From Salinisphaera sp963835375 (lineage in GTDB: Bacteria > Pseudomonadota > Gammaproteobacteria > Nevskiales > Salinisphaeraceae), in assembly GCA_963835375.1 (NCBI GenBank), contig CAWIGB010000030.1:1-64000 (forward strand): a stretch of 64,000 nt of DNA, written 5' to 3'. Below the pieces are notes generated by a model. That model was not told where the DNA came from. It ran no database searches and worked only from the letters and a program-made list of their open reading frames with translations. The translations under genes were made by a program, and so were the position numbers. This document shows positions 16,916 through 26,280 of this stretch, piece after piece. Within the stretch, counting starts at the first letter, position 1; the number at the start of each line of letters is the position of its first letter.

Positions 16916-19087
16916 ATGGACGATGTATCCGCAATTCTCGACGGTCTCAACGATGCGCAGCGCGAAGCAGTCGGCGCGCCGCCGGCGCACATGCGCGTGC
17001 TGGCTGGCGCCGGCTCGGGCAAGACTCGTGTGCTCATTCATCGCATTGCCTGGCTGATCGGCGTGGAAGGCGTCTCGCCGCAGTCGATTCTGGCGGTGAC
17101 CTTCACCAACAAGGCCGCCGGCGAGATGCGATCACGGCTGGAGCCGATGATCCGGGTTCCGGCCCGTGCCATGTGGGTCGGCACTTTCCATGGCATCGCG
17201 CATCGCCTGCTGCGCCTGCACTACAAGGAAGCGAAGCTGCCGCAGACGTTCCAGATTATCGACTCGGACGATCAGCTCCGCCTGATCAAGCGAGTGATGC
17301 GCGGGCTGGAGATGGATGAACAGCGCTGGCCGCCGCGCCAGATGGCCGGCTTCATCAACAGCTGCAAGGAGGAGGCCGAACGCCCGTACGATCTGGCCGA
17401 CACTGGCGACTATGCCCGCACTCAGATGATTCGCGTCTATACCGCCTACGAGAACGCGCGCGAGGCGGCCGGACTGGTCGATTTTCCGGAGCTGCTGCTG
17501 CGAGCATACGAGACCTGTCGCGACAATGCTGAACTGCTGGCGCACTATCGTCGGCGCTTCACGCATCTCATGGTCGACGAATTTCAGGACACCAATGCGC
17601 TGCAATACGCCTGGGTGAAGCTGCTGGCCGGGACCCACGGCAAGGTGTTCATCGTCGGCGACGACGATCAGTCGATCTATTCCTGGCGCGGCGCGCGGGT
17701 CGACAACATTCTGAGTTTCGAGAGTGATTTCACCGGCACCCAGACCGTGCGTCTGGAGCAGAACTATCGCTCGACCGGAACGATTCTGGCGGCCGCCAAC
17801 GGGCTGATCGGGCACAATCTGTCGCGGCTCGGCAAGGAGCTGTGGACCGCCGGTGCGGAAGGCGAGCCGATCGATGTCTATGCGGCCTTCAACGAATACG
17901 ACGAGGCCCAGCACGTCGTTACGCGGATCCAGAACTGGATCGCCGACGGCGGGGCGCGCTCGGACGCGGCGATCCTCTATCGCTCCAATGCGCAGTCGCG
18001 GGTGCTGGAAGAACGCCTGATCGCCGCGGAGATTCCGTATCGCATCTACGGTGGTCAGAAGTTTTTCGAGCGCGCCGAGATCAAGGATGCGCTGGCCTAT
18101 CTGCGCCTGATTCAGTCCCGTTCCGACGATGCCGCCTTTGAGCGCGTGGTGAACACGCCGACCCGCGGCATCGGCAATACCACGGTCGATAAGATCCGCA
18201 CGCATGCGCGGGCCAGTGCCATGAATCTCTGGCAGGCCGCCTATGAACTGGCCGAACCGGGCAATCCACAGGGGCTGGCCGCGCGCGCTGCCAAGTCGGT
18301 GATGAACTTCATCACGCTCATCGATGAACTGGATGCCAGCGCCGAGGACATGGCCCTGCACGAGGCCACCGAGCACGTCATCGCGGTTACCGATCTCAAG
18401 GGCCATCACGGCAAGGGCAACGACGAGAAGGCCGAGGGCCGCAAGGACAACCTCGACGAACTGGTTTCCGCCGCGCGGGCGTATACCGCGGACGACGACG
18501 AAACCATGGACGAGATCACCCAGTTTCTGGCCTACGCCTCGCTCGAGGCCGGCGAGGCGCAGGCCGGCGAGTGGGATGACTCGGTCCAGCTGATGACGCT
18601 GCATGCCGCCAAGGGCCTGGAATTCCCGCTGGTGTTCATGGTCGGCCTGGAAGAAGGGCTGTTTCCGCACCAGCGTTCGGTCGAGGACGACAACGGGCTG
18701 GAAGAAGAACGGCGGCTGGCTTATGTCGGCATGACCCGGGCCATGGAAAAACTCAATATCTCGCATGCCGAAGTGCGCCGGCTGCACGGTCAGGAGAATC
18801 TGGCCGCACCCTCGCGTTTTCTGCGCGAGATCCCGAGCGAGTATCTGCGCGAGACGCGGCCCCAAGCCGGCATTTCGCAGCCGGTGTTCCGGCCCGGGCC
18901 GATCGGGCGCAGCGAAGAGAAGTCCGGCGGCCTCGGACTCGGCCAGCGCGTGGTGCACAAGAAATTCGGCGAAGGCACCGTGCTGGCCTTCGAGGGCGAC
19001 GGCGCGCGGGCGCGGATTCAGGTCAATTTCGACGGCGCCGGCAGCAAGTGGCTGATTGCCGGCTATGCCAAGCTCGATCCGATCTGA
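16916..19087 (+). CDS. uvrD: DNA helicase II, UvrD
   Basis: Superfamily 1A 3'-5' helicase used in nucleotide excision and mismatch repair. At 723 residues it matches E. coli UvrD (720). Motifs: Q motif LNDAQREAV, Walker A AGAGSGKT, motif II VDEFQDTN, motif III VGDDDQSIYSWRGA, motif IV LEQNYRS, motif V LMTLHAAKGLEF and motif VI YVGMTRA. The C-terminal region VVHKKFGEGTVLAF...WLIAGYAKLDPI is the UvrD Tudor-like domain, which separates it from Rep. I chose the ATG at 16916 by the family N-terminus (MDDVSAILDGLN). A TACAAT lies only 10 bases upstream of it, so the leader would be very short if that is the promoter. Confidence 0.95.
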   Translation: MDDVSAILDGLNDAQREAVGAPPAHMRVLAGAGSGKTRVLIHRIAWLIGVEGVSPQSILAVTFTNKAAGEMRSRLEPMIRVPARAMWVGTFHGIAHRLLRLHYKEAKLPQTFQIIDSDDQLRLIKRVMRGLEMDEQRWPPRQMAGFINSCKEEAERPYDLADTGDYARTQMIRVYTAYENAREAAGLVDFPELLLRAYETCRDNAELLAHYRRRFTHLMVDEFQDTNALQYAWVKLLAGTHGKVFIVGDDDQSIYSWRGARVDNILSFESDFTGTQTVRLEQNYRSTGTILAAANGLIGHNLSRLGKELWTAGAEGEPIDVYAAFNEYDEAQHVVTRIQNWIADGGARSDAAILYRSNAQSRVLEERLIAAEIPYRIYGGQKFFERAEIKDALAYLRLIQSRSDDAAFERVVNTPTRGIGNTTVDKIRTHARASAMNLWQAAYELAEPGNPQGLAARAAKSVMNFITLIDELDASAEDMALHEATEHVIAVTDLKGHHGKGNDEKAEGRKDNLDELVSAARAYTADDDETMDEITQFLAYASLEAGEAQAGEWDDSVQLMTLHAAKGLEFPLVFMVGLEEGLFPHQRSVEDDNGLEEERRLAYVGMTRAMEKLNISHAEVRRLHGQENLAAPSRFLREIPSEYLRETRPQAGISQPVFRPGPIGRSEEKSGGLGLGQRVVHKKFGEGTVLAFEGDGARARIQVNFDGAGSKWLIAGYAKLDPI

Positions 19088-19162
19088 TTCCCGTCCGACG
19101 ATAATCGCGGTAACCCACGCTATACTCGAAGTCGATCGATAATCGAACTCGGGGGAGAAGCG

Positions 19163-20308
19163 ATGGGTCATCGCGATATCGCAGCAGCGCGCCGCATGCT
19201 ATGGCTCAGCCTGCTGCTGAGTCTTTGCGTCTGGACATCGGCTGTATTCGCACAGGCCGGATCGAGTTCCAAGGCTGCGCCGAAGAGTGCGTTGCCGCCC
19301 GGCGAGGTCGGCCAGACCCTGACGGTCGGCACTGCGGTCGCCCCGCCGTTCGTGATGCGTGATTCGTCAGGCCAGTTATCCGGCCTGTCGATCGTGTTGT
19401 GGCAACGCGTGGCCGACCAACTCGGGTTCAAGTCCCATTATGTCGAGCGCGATCTGCCGGGCCTGCTCTCCGGTCTGCAGAACGGTGGTCTGGATATTTC
19501 AGTGGCCGCGTTGACCGTCACTGAGCCGCGCGAGGCCCGGGTCGACTTCACGTTTCCCTTCTATTCCACCGGTCTGTCGATCGCGGTGCCCGCCAGTGGC
19601 AGCAACGGCGTCTGGCATACCGTTAGCCGTATATTCTCCTGGCAGTTTCTGACCGCGCTGGCGGCTTTAGCCGGGGTGCTGCTGCTGGTCGGGGTCGCGG
19701 TATGGGCCTGCGAACGGCGCGCTAACGCGGAGGAATTCGGCGGCGGGTTGCTCGGTGGCCTGGGCAGCGGTTTCTGGTGGGCCGCGGTGACCATGACCAC
19801 GGTCGGTTACGGCGATAAGTCGCCGCGAACGCTGGGCGGGCGGATGATCGGCCTGGTTTGGATGTTCGCGGCGATCATCATCATTTCCAGTTTCACCGCG
19901 GCGATCGCGACGTCGCTGACCGTAGACAAGCTGTCCTCAGGTATCCAGGGCGTCAACGATCTGGACCATGCCCGGGTGGAGACCGTGGCCGGCTCGGCCG
20001 CGGCCGAGTCGCTGACCAATCGTGGCATCCCCTTCAGTAGGGAGAAATCGCTGGGTGCGGCACTGGCCGATCTGGCCGCCGGCCGGGTTGATGCCGTGGT
20101 CTACGACGCGCCGCTGCTCAAGTATCGGATCCGCGAGGATTACGCCCACAGGCTGAACGTAATCGACCATACCTTCGAGCGTCAGGACTATGCCTTCGCC
20201 CTGCCTCAGGGCAGCGACCTGCGCGAGCCGATCAACCGGGCGATCCTGTCGACCATCGACGACAGTCAATGGAACCGGTTGGTCGCCCGCTACGTCGGCT
20301 CGTCGTAG
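19163..20308 (+). CDS. Prokaryotic ionotropic glutamate receptor-type channel (GluR0-like)
   Basis: Amino-acid-gated potassium channel candidate of 381 residues. After a signal peptide (to about residue 31) comes ligand-binding lobe S1 (LTVGTAVAPPFVMRD...LDISVAALTVTEPREARVDFTFPF). Then follow a membrane helix (about 160-182), a pore loop with the K-channel filter TVGYGD (213-218), and a second helix with SSFTAAIATSLT. Lobe S2 (residues about 255-381) ends the protein. The helix-filter-helix inserted within an SBP_bac_3 domain is the architecture of Synechocystis GluR0. It is a single gene after uvrD, preceded by GGGGGAG at the start. The ligand cannot be predicted. Confidence 0.85.
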   Translation: MGHRDIAAARRMLWLSLLLSLCVWTSAVFAQAGSSSKAAPKSALPPGEVGQTLTVGTAVAPPFVMRDSSGQLSGLSIVLWQRVADQLGFKSHYVERDLPGLLSGLQNGGLDISVAALTVTEPREARVDFTFPFYSTGLSIAVPASGSNGVWHTVSRIFSWQFLTALAALAGVLLLVGVAVWACERRANAEEFGGGLLGGLGSGFWWAAVTMTTVGYGDKSPRTLGGRMIGLVWMFAAIIIISSFTAAIATSLTVDKLSSGIQGVNDLDHARVETVAGSAAAESLTNRGIPFSREKSLGAALADLAAGRVDAVVYDAPLLKYRIREDYAHRLNVIDHTFERQDYAFALPQGSDLREPINRAILSTIDDSQWNRLVARYVGSS

Positions 20309-20324
20309 TCGATTAGCGGTTCGC

Positions 20325-21197
20325 TCAGTCGGCCTGTCGCACCATGGTCTCGATGCCGTGCGACTGTAGCCGCTGGGCGAGCGAGTGCGCGGTGTCGCTG
20401 GATTTGAGCACGCTGCTCTGTACGCGATAGACCGTCTTGCCCGACGAGGTCTGAATATCAACGATATCGGCGGTGACGCCGAGCAGCGCGAGTTGCGCCT
20501 TGCGGTGATCGGCGTCGTTCTCGGCCGAGAAGGCACCGGCCTGAATCACGTAGCCGGGACCCGATGCGCCGGGGTTCGACGCTGCCGATGCTGATGCCGA
20601 TGATGACGACGGCGTAGTGTTGTTCGAGTGGCTGGCGGTATGGCTTGGCGTGCTCGGTGCGGGCGTATTGGCCGCCGGTTCGGCTTCGTGCGGCTCGTTG
20701 TCGTTGGCCGCGGGCTGTTGCTGGCCCGCTGGCACTTCGACCTTGTAATTCGGCAGCATCTTGTAGAAGGAGAATCGGGGATTGGTCTTCTTCCGGTTTT
20801 CTCCGGCCGTCCCGGTCTCATCCGAGCCGGTTGTCGACGTGTGGCCCGCGTCTTGCGCGTTCTTGTCGTTGCTATGGGTGGATTCCCCGGTCGGCAGATC
20901 GACGCTCACGCTTTCCGGCCCGTGGCCGGCCGGCCGGCTGGCGATGTAGTAGACGGACAAGCCCGCGACGCCGAGAAGAATTCCGCACAACAGCCAGATA
21001 CAGCCCGGCGCGCCGCTACGAATGTCTGGGGTCCCGCGACCGCTGTTACCGCCGCTGCCGCCGCCGGTCTTCTTGCGCGGTGCGGCCTTCGGCTTCGAAC
21101 GCGCCGGGCGCGCGGCCGGCGCCGTCCGCTTGGCGGGCTTGCGCTTGCCGTTCTTGTCCGGCGGATTGTTGCGGCGCGAGGAGTAGTCGCGGGCCAT
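20325..21197 (-). CDS. SPOR-domain cell-division protein (FtsN-like)
   Basis: Bitopic inner-membrane protein of 290 residues. It has a basic, Pro/Ala/Lys-rich cytoplasmic tail (1-65), one membrane helix (about 66-86, CIWLLCGILLGVAGLSVYYI), a long Ser/Thr/Asn-rich linker, and a C-terminal SPOR domain (YVIQAGAFSAENDADHRKAQL...YRVQSSVLKSSD) that would bind denuded septal peptidoglycan. The conserved FSFYKMLPNYKVEVP segment before the linker is shared with FtsN-like proteins encoded next to argS in gammaproteobacteria. It lies 32 bases downstream of argS in the same direction, the usual arrangement. Confidence 0.85.
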   Translation of the reverse strand: MARDYSSRRNNPPDKNGKRKPAKRTAPAARPARSKPKAAPRKKTGGGSGGNSGRGTPDIRSGAPGCIWLLCGILLGVAGLSVYYIASRPAGHGPESVSVDLPTGESTHSNDKNAQDAGHTSTTGSDETGTAGENRKKTNPRFSFYKMLPNYKVEVPAGQQQPAANDNEPHEAEPAANTPAPSTPSHTASHSNNTTPSSSSASASAASNPGASGPGYVIQAGAFSAENDADHRKAQLALLGVTADIVDIQTSSGKTVYRVQSSVLKSSDTAHSLAQRLQSHGIETMVRQAD

Positions 21198-21229
21198 TTA
21201 CCACACCTTCTCGATCGAAGCAGACGTCG

Positions 21230-22897
21230 TCACATGCGGTCCGGCGCCGATACACCCAGCAGCGCCAGACCGTTCACCAGCACCTGACGCGCGGCCGAAA
21301 TCAGCGTCAGGCGTGCGTTGCGCAGGCCCGCGTCCTCGATGACGAATTTCTGCGCATTGTAATAGCTGTGAAATGCATCGGCGGTATCCCGCAGATAATG
21401 GGCCACGCTCTGTACGGCCGAATCGGCGGCTGCGGCGGCCACTACTTCCGGAAAGCGCGACAACGCCGTGATCAGGCGTTGTTCGTGCTCCGAATCAAGC
21501 CGTGTCATGGCTGCCGAGTCGCGATCATACGCCAGGCCCTGTTCGTCAAGCTGACGAAACACGCTGGCGATGCGGGCATGGGCGTACTGGATGTAGTAGA
21601 CCGGGTTGTCTTCGGACTGGCTGCGCGCCAGGTCGATATCGAAGGTCAAGTGCGAATCCGACTTGCGTGCGACCAGGAAATAACGCGTCGCATCGCGGCC
21701 GACCTCGTCGATGAGATCGCGCACCGTCACGTAGGAGCCGGCGCGCTTGGACAGTTTCACTTCCTCGCCGCCGCGCATGACGGTGACCATCTGATGCAGC
21801 ACGTAGGCCGGCCAACCCTGCGGAATGCCGACATCCAGCGCCTGCAGGCCAGCGCGCACGCGCGCGATGGTGCCGTGGTGATCGGCGCCCTGGACGTTGA
21901 TGGCGTGGGTGAAGCCGCGCTCCCACTTGGCGCGGTGATAGGCGACGTCCGGCACGAAGTAGGTATAACCGCCCTCGGCCTTGCGCATCACGCGGTCCTT
22001 GTCGTCGCCGTAGTCCGTGGTCTTGAGCCACAGCGCGCCGTCGGCCTCGTAGGTATGCCCGGCCGCGACCAGTGCTTTGACGGTCTCCTCGACCCGGCCG
22101 TCGGCGTACAGCGCGGATTCCAGCGCATAGTTGTCGAACACCACGCCGAAGGCGCGCAGGTCTTCGTCCTGCTCACGACGCAGATAGGCCACCGCGAATT
22201 CGCGGATGGCACCCATATCGTTCGGGTCGGCCGCGCCGGTGACTTCGCGATCGTCCGCGATCACCGTCGCGCCGTCGAGATACGCGGCGGCCACGTCGGC
22301 CAGATACTCGCCGCGATAGCCGCCTTCGGGCCAGTCGGCGTCTTCGGGCGTCAGGCCGGCGCAGCGGGCGGCGACCGATTTGGCCAGCATCTCGATCTGG
22401 TTGCCGGCATCGTTGTAGTAGAACTCGCGGGTGACCTGCCAGCCGATGGCCTCGTAGAGCCGGGCCAGGCAGTCGCCGATCGCGGCCTGACGCCCGTGGC
22501 CGACATGCAGCGGCCCGGTCGGATTGGCCGAGACGAACTCGATCAGCACTTGCCGGCCGGCGCCGATATCCGAGCGGCCATAGGCATCGCCGGCTTCGAG
22601 CACGTCGTCGATGACCGAGCGGAAGGCAGCCGGCGCCAGAAAGAAATTGATGAAGCCCGGCCCGGCGATCTCGACCTTGGCGATACGCTCGTCGTCGCCG
22701 AGCTGATCCACGATCGCCTGAGCGATCTCGCGCGGGTTGCGGCGCGCGGCCTTGGTCAGCTGCATGGCCAGATTGGAGGCGAAATCGCCGTGCGCAGCAT
22801 CGCGGGTGCGCTCGACGTGCGGATCGGCCGGGATGTCGATATCGGGCCAGGCGCGGGTGGCGGCCTCGACGAGCAGATCTTGAACTAGTGCTTTCAC
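21230..22897 (-). CDS. argS: Arginyl-tRNA synthetase
   Basis: Class I synthetase charging tRNA-Arg. The 555-residue protein has the N-terminal Arg-S additional domain, the HIGH-type signature HVGHGRQAAIGD after FVSANPTGPL, and the catalytic-core landmarks EFYYNDAGNQIE and GADHHGTIARV. The KMSKS-like region is degenerate (KLSKRAGSYVTVRDL), as is usual for ArgRS. The anticodon-binding DALR domain follows (QYAHARIASVF to LLGVSAPDRM). It is the upstream gene of an argS-SPOR pair. Confidence 0.97.
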   Translation of the reverse strand: MKALVQDLLVEAATRAWPDIDIPADPHVERTRDAAHGDFASNLAMQLTKAARRNPREIAQAIVDQLGDDERIAKVEIAGPGFINFFLAPAAFRSVIDDVLEAGDAYGRSDIGAGRQVLIEFVSANPTGPLHVGHGRQAAIGDCLARLYEAIGWQVTREFYYNDAGNQIEMLAKSVAARCAGLTPEDADWPEGGYRGEYLADVAAAYLDGATVIADDREVTGAADPNDMGAIREFAVAYLRREQDEDLRAFGVVFDNYALESALYADGRVEETVKALVAAGHTYEADGALWLKTTDYGDDKDRVMRKAEGGYTYFVPDVAYHRAKWERGFTHAINVQGADHHGTIARVRAGLQALDVGIPQGWPAYVLHQMVTVMRGGEEVKLSKRAGSYVTVRDLIDEVGRDATRYFLVARKSDSHLTFDIDLARSQSEDNPVYYIQYAHARIASVFRQLDEQGLAYDRDSAAMTRLDSEHEQRLITALSRFPEVVAAAAADSAVQSVAHYLRDTADAFHSYYNAQKFVIEDAGLRNARLTLISAARQVLVNGLALLGVSAPDRM

Positions 22898-22960
22898 GGC
22901 GAGAACAACGCAGAGGGTCGTGTGAAAACCGTGCAGTCTAACGCTGCCCGGTGGCGCGGG

Positions 22961-23788
22961 CTATGTTTCGGCTTCGAGCAGACTGAAGGGCAGCGCTCGT
23001 GCGGGCGATATGCCGGCCAGTTCGGCCACCTCGGCATCTGCCAGTACGCGCACGCGGGCAAAGCCCGCCGCCTCGAGCAGCGGTGTGACTTCATCTTCGT
23101 GGTAGCACAAGGTGGCGCCGGATCGCGCGGCCAGCGCACGCGCGGCCCGGGCGGCGAGTCCGTGGCCGGCAAACCGTCGCAGGGGATACACCTCGGCCAG
23201 ATAACGCCCGCCGCCCAGGCGTCGCAACAGCCCGGCCACGTGGGTCCAGGCGAGCTGCTTGCCGGGGCGATCGAGATAATCGACCACGCCCTCGGTCAGC
23301 GCGACCACCGGCCCGGTCTCGGGCGCGACAATATCGACGCCGATCTCGGGATCGAACAGATCGCCGACCGCCAGATGATGATTGTCCGGTCGCGGTAGGC
23401 GCGCCGAGCGCCGCGCGCGGGCGGCTACCATGCCCGGCAGATCCAGATCGTGCCAGTGCATGCCGGGATGGGCGCGGGCATAGGCCTGGCCGCGCGTGGA
23501 CAGGCCGGCGCCGATCTCGATCACGAGATGCGGCGCCTGTGCTTCGATCCAGCTCGAGAATGCGTCGTGGCGCCACCGCAAGAGCTCGGGCCCGGAGGCG
23601 ACGGCGGGTACGAACGGCGCCAACAGCCCGGTGCCGATTCTCAGCGCGGCGAGCATGGCGCGCCCGCGACGCGTGTCGAAGACATCGGCTTCGGCAAAGC
23701 CATAGCGAGCCCAGGCGGCTGCCGTGGCATAGGCGGTCGGCGAGATACGCGGGTCGCCGCGGCGTGTGTTCGCGCTGGTGCGGCTCAT
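22961..23788 (-). CDS. SAM-dependent methyltransferase, LCMT/PPM1-like
   Basis: Protein of 275 residues resembling the leucine carboxyl methyltransferase (PPM1/LCM) branch of class I methyltransferases. It has ISPTAYATAAAWARYGF at the N-terminus, RWRHDAF, the SAM-binding motif I VIEIGAGLSTRG at about residues 89-100, the acidic strand HWHDLDLPG, and VALTEGVVDYLD. The substrate is unknown; bacterial members act on small molecules as well as proteins. It is 10 bases downstream of priA in the same direction, so probably co-transcribed. Confidence 0.75.
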   Translation of the reverse strand: MSRTSANTRRGDPRISPTAYATAAAWARYGFAEADVFDTRRGRAMLAALRIGTGLLAPFVPAVASGPELLRWRHDAFSSWIEAQAPHLVIEIGAGLSTRGQAYARAHPGMHWHDLDLPGMVAARARRSARLPRPDNHHLAVGDLFDPEIGVDIVAPETGPVVALTEGVVDYLDRPGKQLAWTHVAGLLRRLGGGRYLAEVYPLRRFAGHGLAARAARALAARSGATLCYHEDEVTPLLEAAGFARVRVLADAEVAELAGISPARALPFSLLEAET

Positions 23789-23797
23789 GGGCCGAGC

Positions 23798-25999
23798 CTA
23801 CAACAGATCCTGCGGATCGACGTCGATCGACCAGCGCACGCGCCGGGCCGCCGGCAGCTCGGCGAGCTGGGTCTGCCAGCGATCGAGTACGGGGTGCAGC
23901 AGGGCGCGGCGTGCGGCGTGCAGCAATAGATGGGCGCGATAGCGCCCGGCGCGGCGCGCCATCGGCGCCGGGACCGGGCCCCAACAGGCCAGTTCGCCGC
24001 CCATGGGGATGGTTTCGGCTGCTGCGGCCAGAAACTCGTGCGGATACTGTTGCTCGTGCGCCTCGGCGCGCAGCAGCGCCAGGTGGCCGTATGGCGGCAG
24101 GGCCGTGGCCTCGCGCTCGGCCAGTGCGGCTTCGGCAAAACCCGGATAGCCGCCGCCCAGAAGGCGCATCAGCATTGGGTGTTCGGGGTTGCGCGTCTGC
24201 AGCCAGACCTCGCCCGGGCGATCGGCGCGTCCGGCGCGCCCGGCCACTTGAGTCACGACCTGGGCCATGTGCTCGGTGGCCCGGAAATCGGCCGAGAACA
24301 GACCGCCGTCCACGTCGAGCACACCAACACAGGTCAGGCGGGCGAAATCATGGCCCTTGGCCAGCATCTGGGTGCCGACCAGCAGTTGGGTCTTGCCGCT
24401 GGCGACGTCGGCGAGTTGGGCTTCGAGTCGGCCCTTGCGCGCCATGCTGTCGCGATCGAAGCGGGCGATGGAGACATCGGGAAAATGGCTGCGCAACGCG
24501 CCTGCGACGCGCTGCGTGCCGGCGCCGAGCGCAACCAGCGTCTCACTGCCACAGGACGGGCAGGCGGCCGGTGCGTTTTCGGCGCTGCCGCAGTGGTGGC
24601 AGATCAGCCGGCTCATCGCGCCGTGAATGGTCATCGGCGCATCGCAGCGATGACAGGGCGCGCTCCAACCACAGTCGTGGCAGAGCAAGGCCGGGGCGAA
24701 CCCACGCCGGTTGATGAAGATCATCACCTGATTGCCGGCCTCCAGGTGCGGCCGGATGCGGTTGATCAAGGGATCGGACAGGCCGCCGTCGAGCGGGCGC
24801 GAACGGATGTCGATCAGCCGGATGGCCGGCAAGGCGGCGCCGGTGGCCCGGCGTTCCAGCTTGTGATGGGCGAACCGGCCGGCGCGGGCGTTGTGCAGCG
24901 TCTCCAGTGCCGGCGTGGCACTGCCGAGCAGGATCGGAATGGCGGCGTCCTGTGCGCGCTTCAGCGCCACGTCGCGGGCGTGATAACGCAGTCCGTCGCC
25001 CTGTTTGTAGGAACCGTCGTGTTCTTCGTCGACGATGATAAGGCCGAGCCGTGGCATGGGCGTGAATACAGCCGAACGCGTGCCGATCACGATATCGGCG
25101 TCGCCGGCCGCGGCCGCGCGCCAGACATCGGCGCGCTCGCCGTCGCTGCGCTGGGAATGCAGCACGCCGATGGCCGCGGCGAAGCGCGAACGCAGGCGGT
25201 CGATGAGTTGCGGCGTGAGCCCGATCTCCGGCGCCAGGAACAGCACCTGACGGCTGGCGGCCAGCGTATCGGCCATGCGCTGGAAATAGATCTCGGTCTT
25301 GCCGGAGCCGGTCACGCCTTCGATCAGCGCCGGGGCGAAGCCCTCGGCCTGGCGCAGCCGATCCACCACGGTCTGCTGCTCGGCCGTGAGCGCCGGCGGC
25401 GTGCCCGCACTGCCGGTTTCCAGGCCGCCCGGCAGTTCGATGGCCTCGATCAGGCCGCGCTCGGTCAGCACGTTCAACGGCCGCTGGGCGCCCGGAAAGC
25501 GTGCCAGTAACGTGCTGTGCGCCACGGCGTTGTCGGCGGCACGAATGGCGGCCAGCAGTTCTTGCTGGCGCGGCGCACGAGCGAGTGTGGTCTTGGCATC
25601 GACCGGCGGTTCGGCCACGGCCTGCCAGCCGCGGTTGCGGGTGCTGCCGCTGGCCGGATCGTTTTGGGTACGACGTAACGCGGCCGGCAAGGCGGTGCCG
25701 AGCGTGTCGCCGAGCGGATGGTGATAATAACGAGCGGTCCAGCGCAGCAGTTTGAGCAGGGCATCGTCGAACAGCGGGGCGTCGTCCAGTATGCGCAATA
25801 CGGGTTTGAGCTTGGCCGTTGCGATCTGGCTGTCCACGTTCACGGCAATGATCACGCCCACCAGCGGCCGACGACCGAAGCGAACCTGCACCCGCGCGCC
25901 AACCGACGCCACGGCACCCGGCTCGATCAGGTAGTCGAAAGTGCCGTAAAGCGGCACGGGCACGGCCACTCGAATGACGGGGGAAGCCTGCTCGGTCAA
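23798..25999 (-). CDS. priA: Primosomal protein N' (replication restart helicase PriA)
   Basis: 3'-5' superfamily 2 helicase that reloads the replisome at stalled forks. The 733-residue product has the N-terminal 3'BD domain (IRVAVPVPLYGTFDY), Walker A GVTGSGKTEIY, DEEH box VDEEHDGSYKQG and motif III GSATPAL. Eight cysteines in C..C, C..C, C..C and C..C pairs (CHDCGW, CHRC, CHHCG, CPSCGS) form the two zinc sites. The C-terminal helicase lobe has GTQMLAKGHDF and QVAGRAGR. It is the first gene of a short operon with the methyltransferase; its upstream gap contains DnaA-box-like sites. Confidence 0.96.
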   Translation of the reverse strand: MTEQASPVIRVAVPVPLYGTFDYLIEPGAVASVGARVQVRFGRRPLVGVIIAVNVDSQIATAKLKPVLRILDDAPLFDDALLKLLRWTARYYHHPLGDTLGTALPAALRRTQNDPASGSTRNRGWQAVAEPPVDAKTTLARAPRQQELLAAIRAADNAVAHSTLLARFPGAQRPLNVLTERGLIEAIELPGGLETGSAGTPPALTAEQQTVVDRLRQAEGFAPALIEGVTGSGKTEIYFQRMADTLAASRQVLFLAPEIGLTPQLIDRLRSRFAAAIGVLHSQRSDGERADVWRAAAAGDADIVIGTRSAVFTPMPRLGLIIVDEEHDGSYKQGDGLRYHARDVALKRAQDAAIPILLGSATPALETLHNARAGRFAHHKLERRATGAALPAIRLIDIRSRPLDGGLSDPLINRIRPHLEAGNQVMIFINRRGFAPALLCHDCGWSAPCHRCDAPMTIHGAMSRLICHHCGSAENAPAACPSCGSETLVALGAGTQRVAGALRSHFPDVSIARFDRDSMARKGRLEAQLADVASGKTQLLVGTQMLAKGHDFARLTCVGVLDVDGGLFSADFRATEHMAQVVTQVAGRAGRADRPGEVWLQTRNPEHPMLMRLLGGGYPGFAEAALAEREATALPPYGHLALLRAEAHEQQYPHEFLAAAAETIPMGGELACWGPVPAPMARRAGRYRAHLLLHAARRALLHPVLDRWQTQLAELPAARRVRWSIDVDPQDLL

Positions 26000-26011
26000 C
26001 GCTCTAGCGCC

Positions 26012-26193
26012 TGTGGATAACCAAGTGGATGAAATTGGGACGATTTATTCATGGTAAGAGGGCAACACCGTTGCCGCTACAAATAAATTAAAAAATAATA
26101 ATAAAAAACAGATACTTGCGGATTTTGCTCGCGGGGATGATGAGCCTTGCGCGGATTCGCCTTCGGAACAGGGTGTTGTGGATTTGTGCATAA
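26012..26193. other. AT-rich gap with DnaA-box matches (origin-like or DnaA-regulated region)
   Basis: The 281-base gap upstream of priA contains TGTGGATAA (26012-26020) and TGTGCATAA (26185-26193), both full matches to the DnaA consensus TTWTNCACA on the reverse strand. It also holds TGTGGATTT (26177-26185, 7 of 9), TTATTCATG (26045-26053, 7 of 9) and a 29-base A/T tract (26081-26109) with a single C, in a genome of about 65% GC. An unwinding tract flanked by DnaA boxes is the layout of oriC, but no dnaA, dnaN or rpmH is nearby and the boxes are few. DnaA-dependent control of priA is the alternative. Confidence 0.35.
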
Positions 26194-26280
26194 CCGGGTG
26201 GTTATTCGACGCCGTATCCGCTGCTGGGGCCCGAGTCGCGGCGATATGCCATGTGACGTATGAGGGCAGTGTCGACGCAG

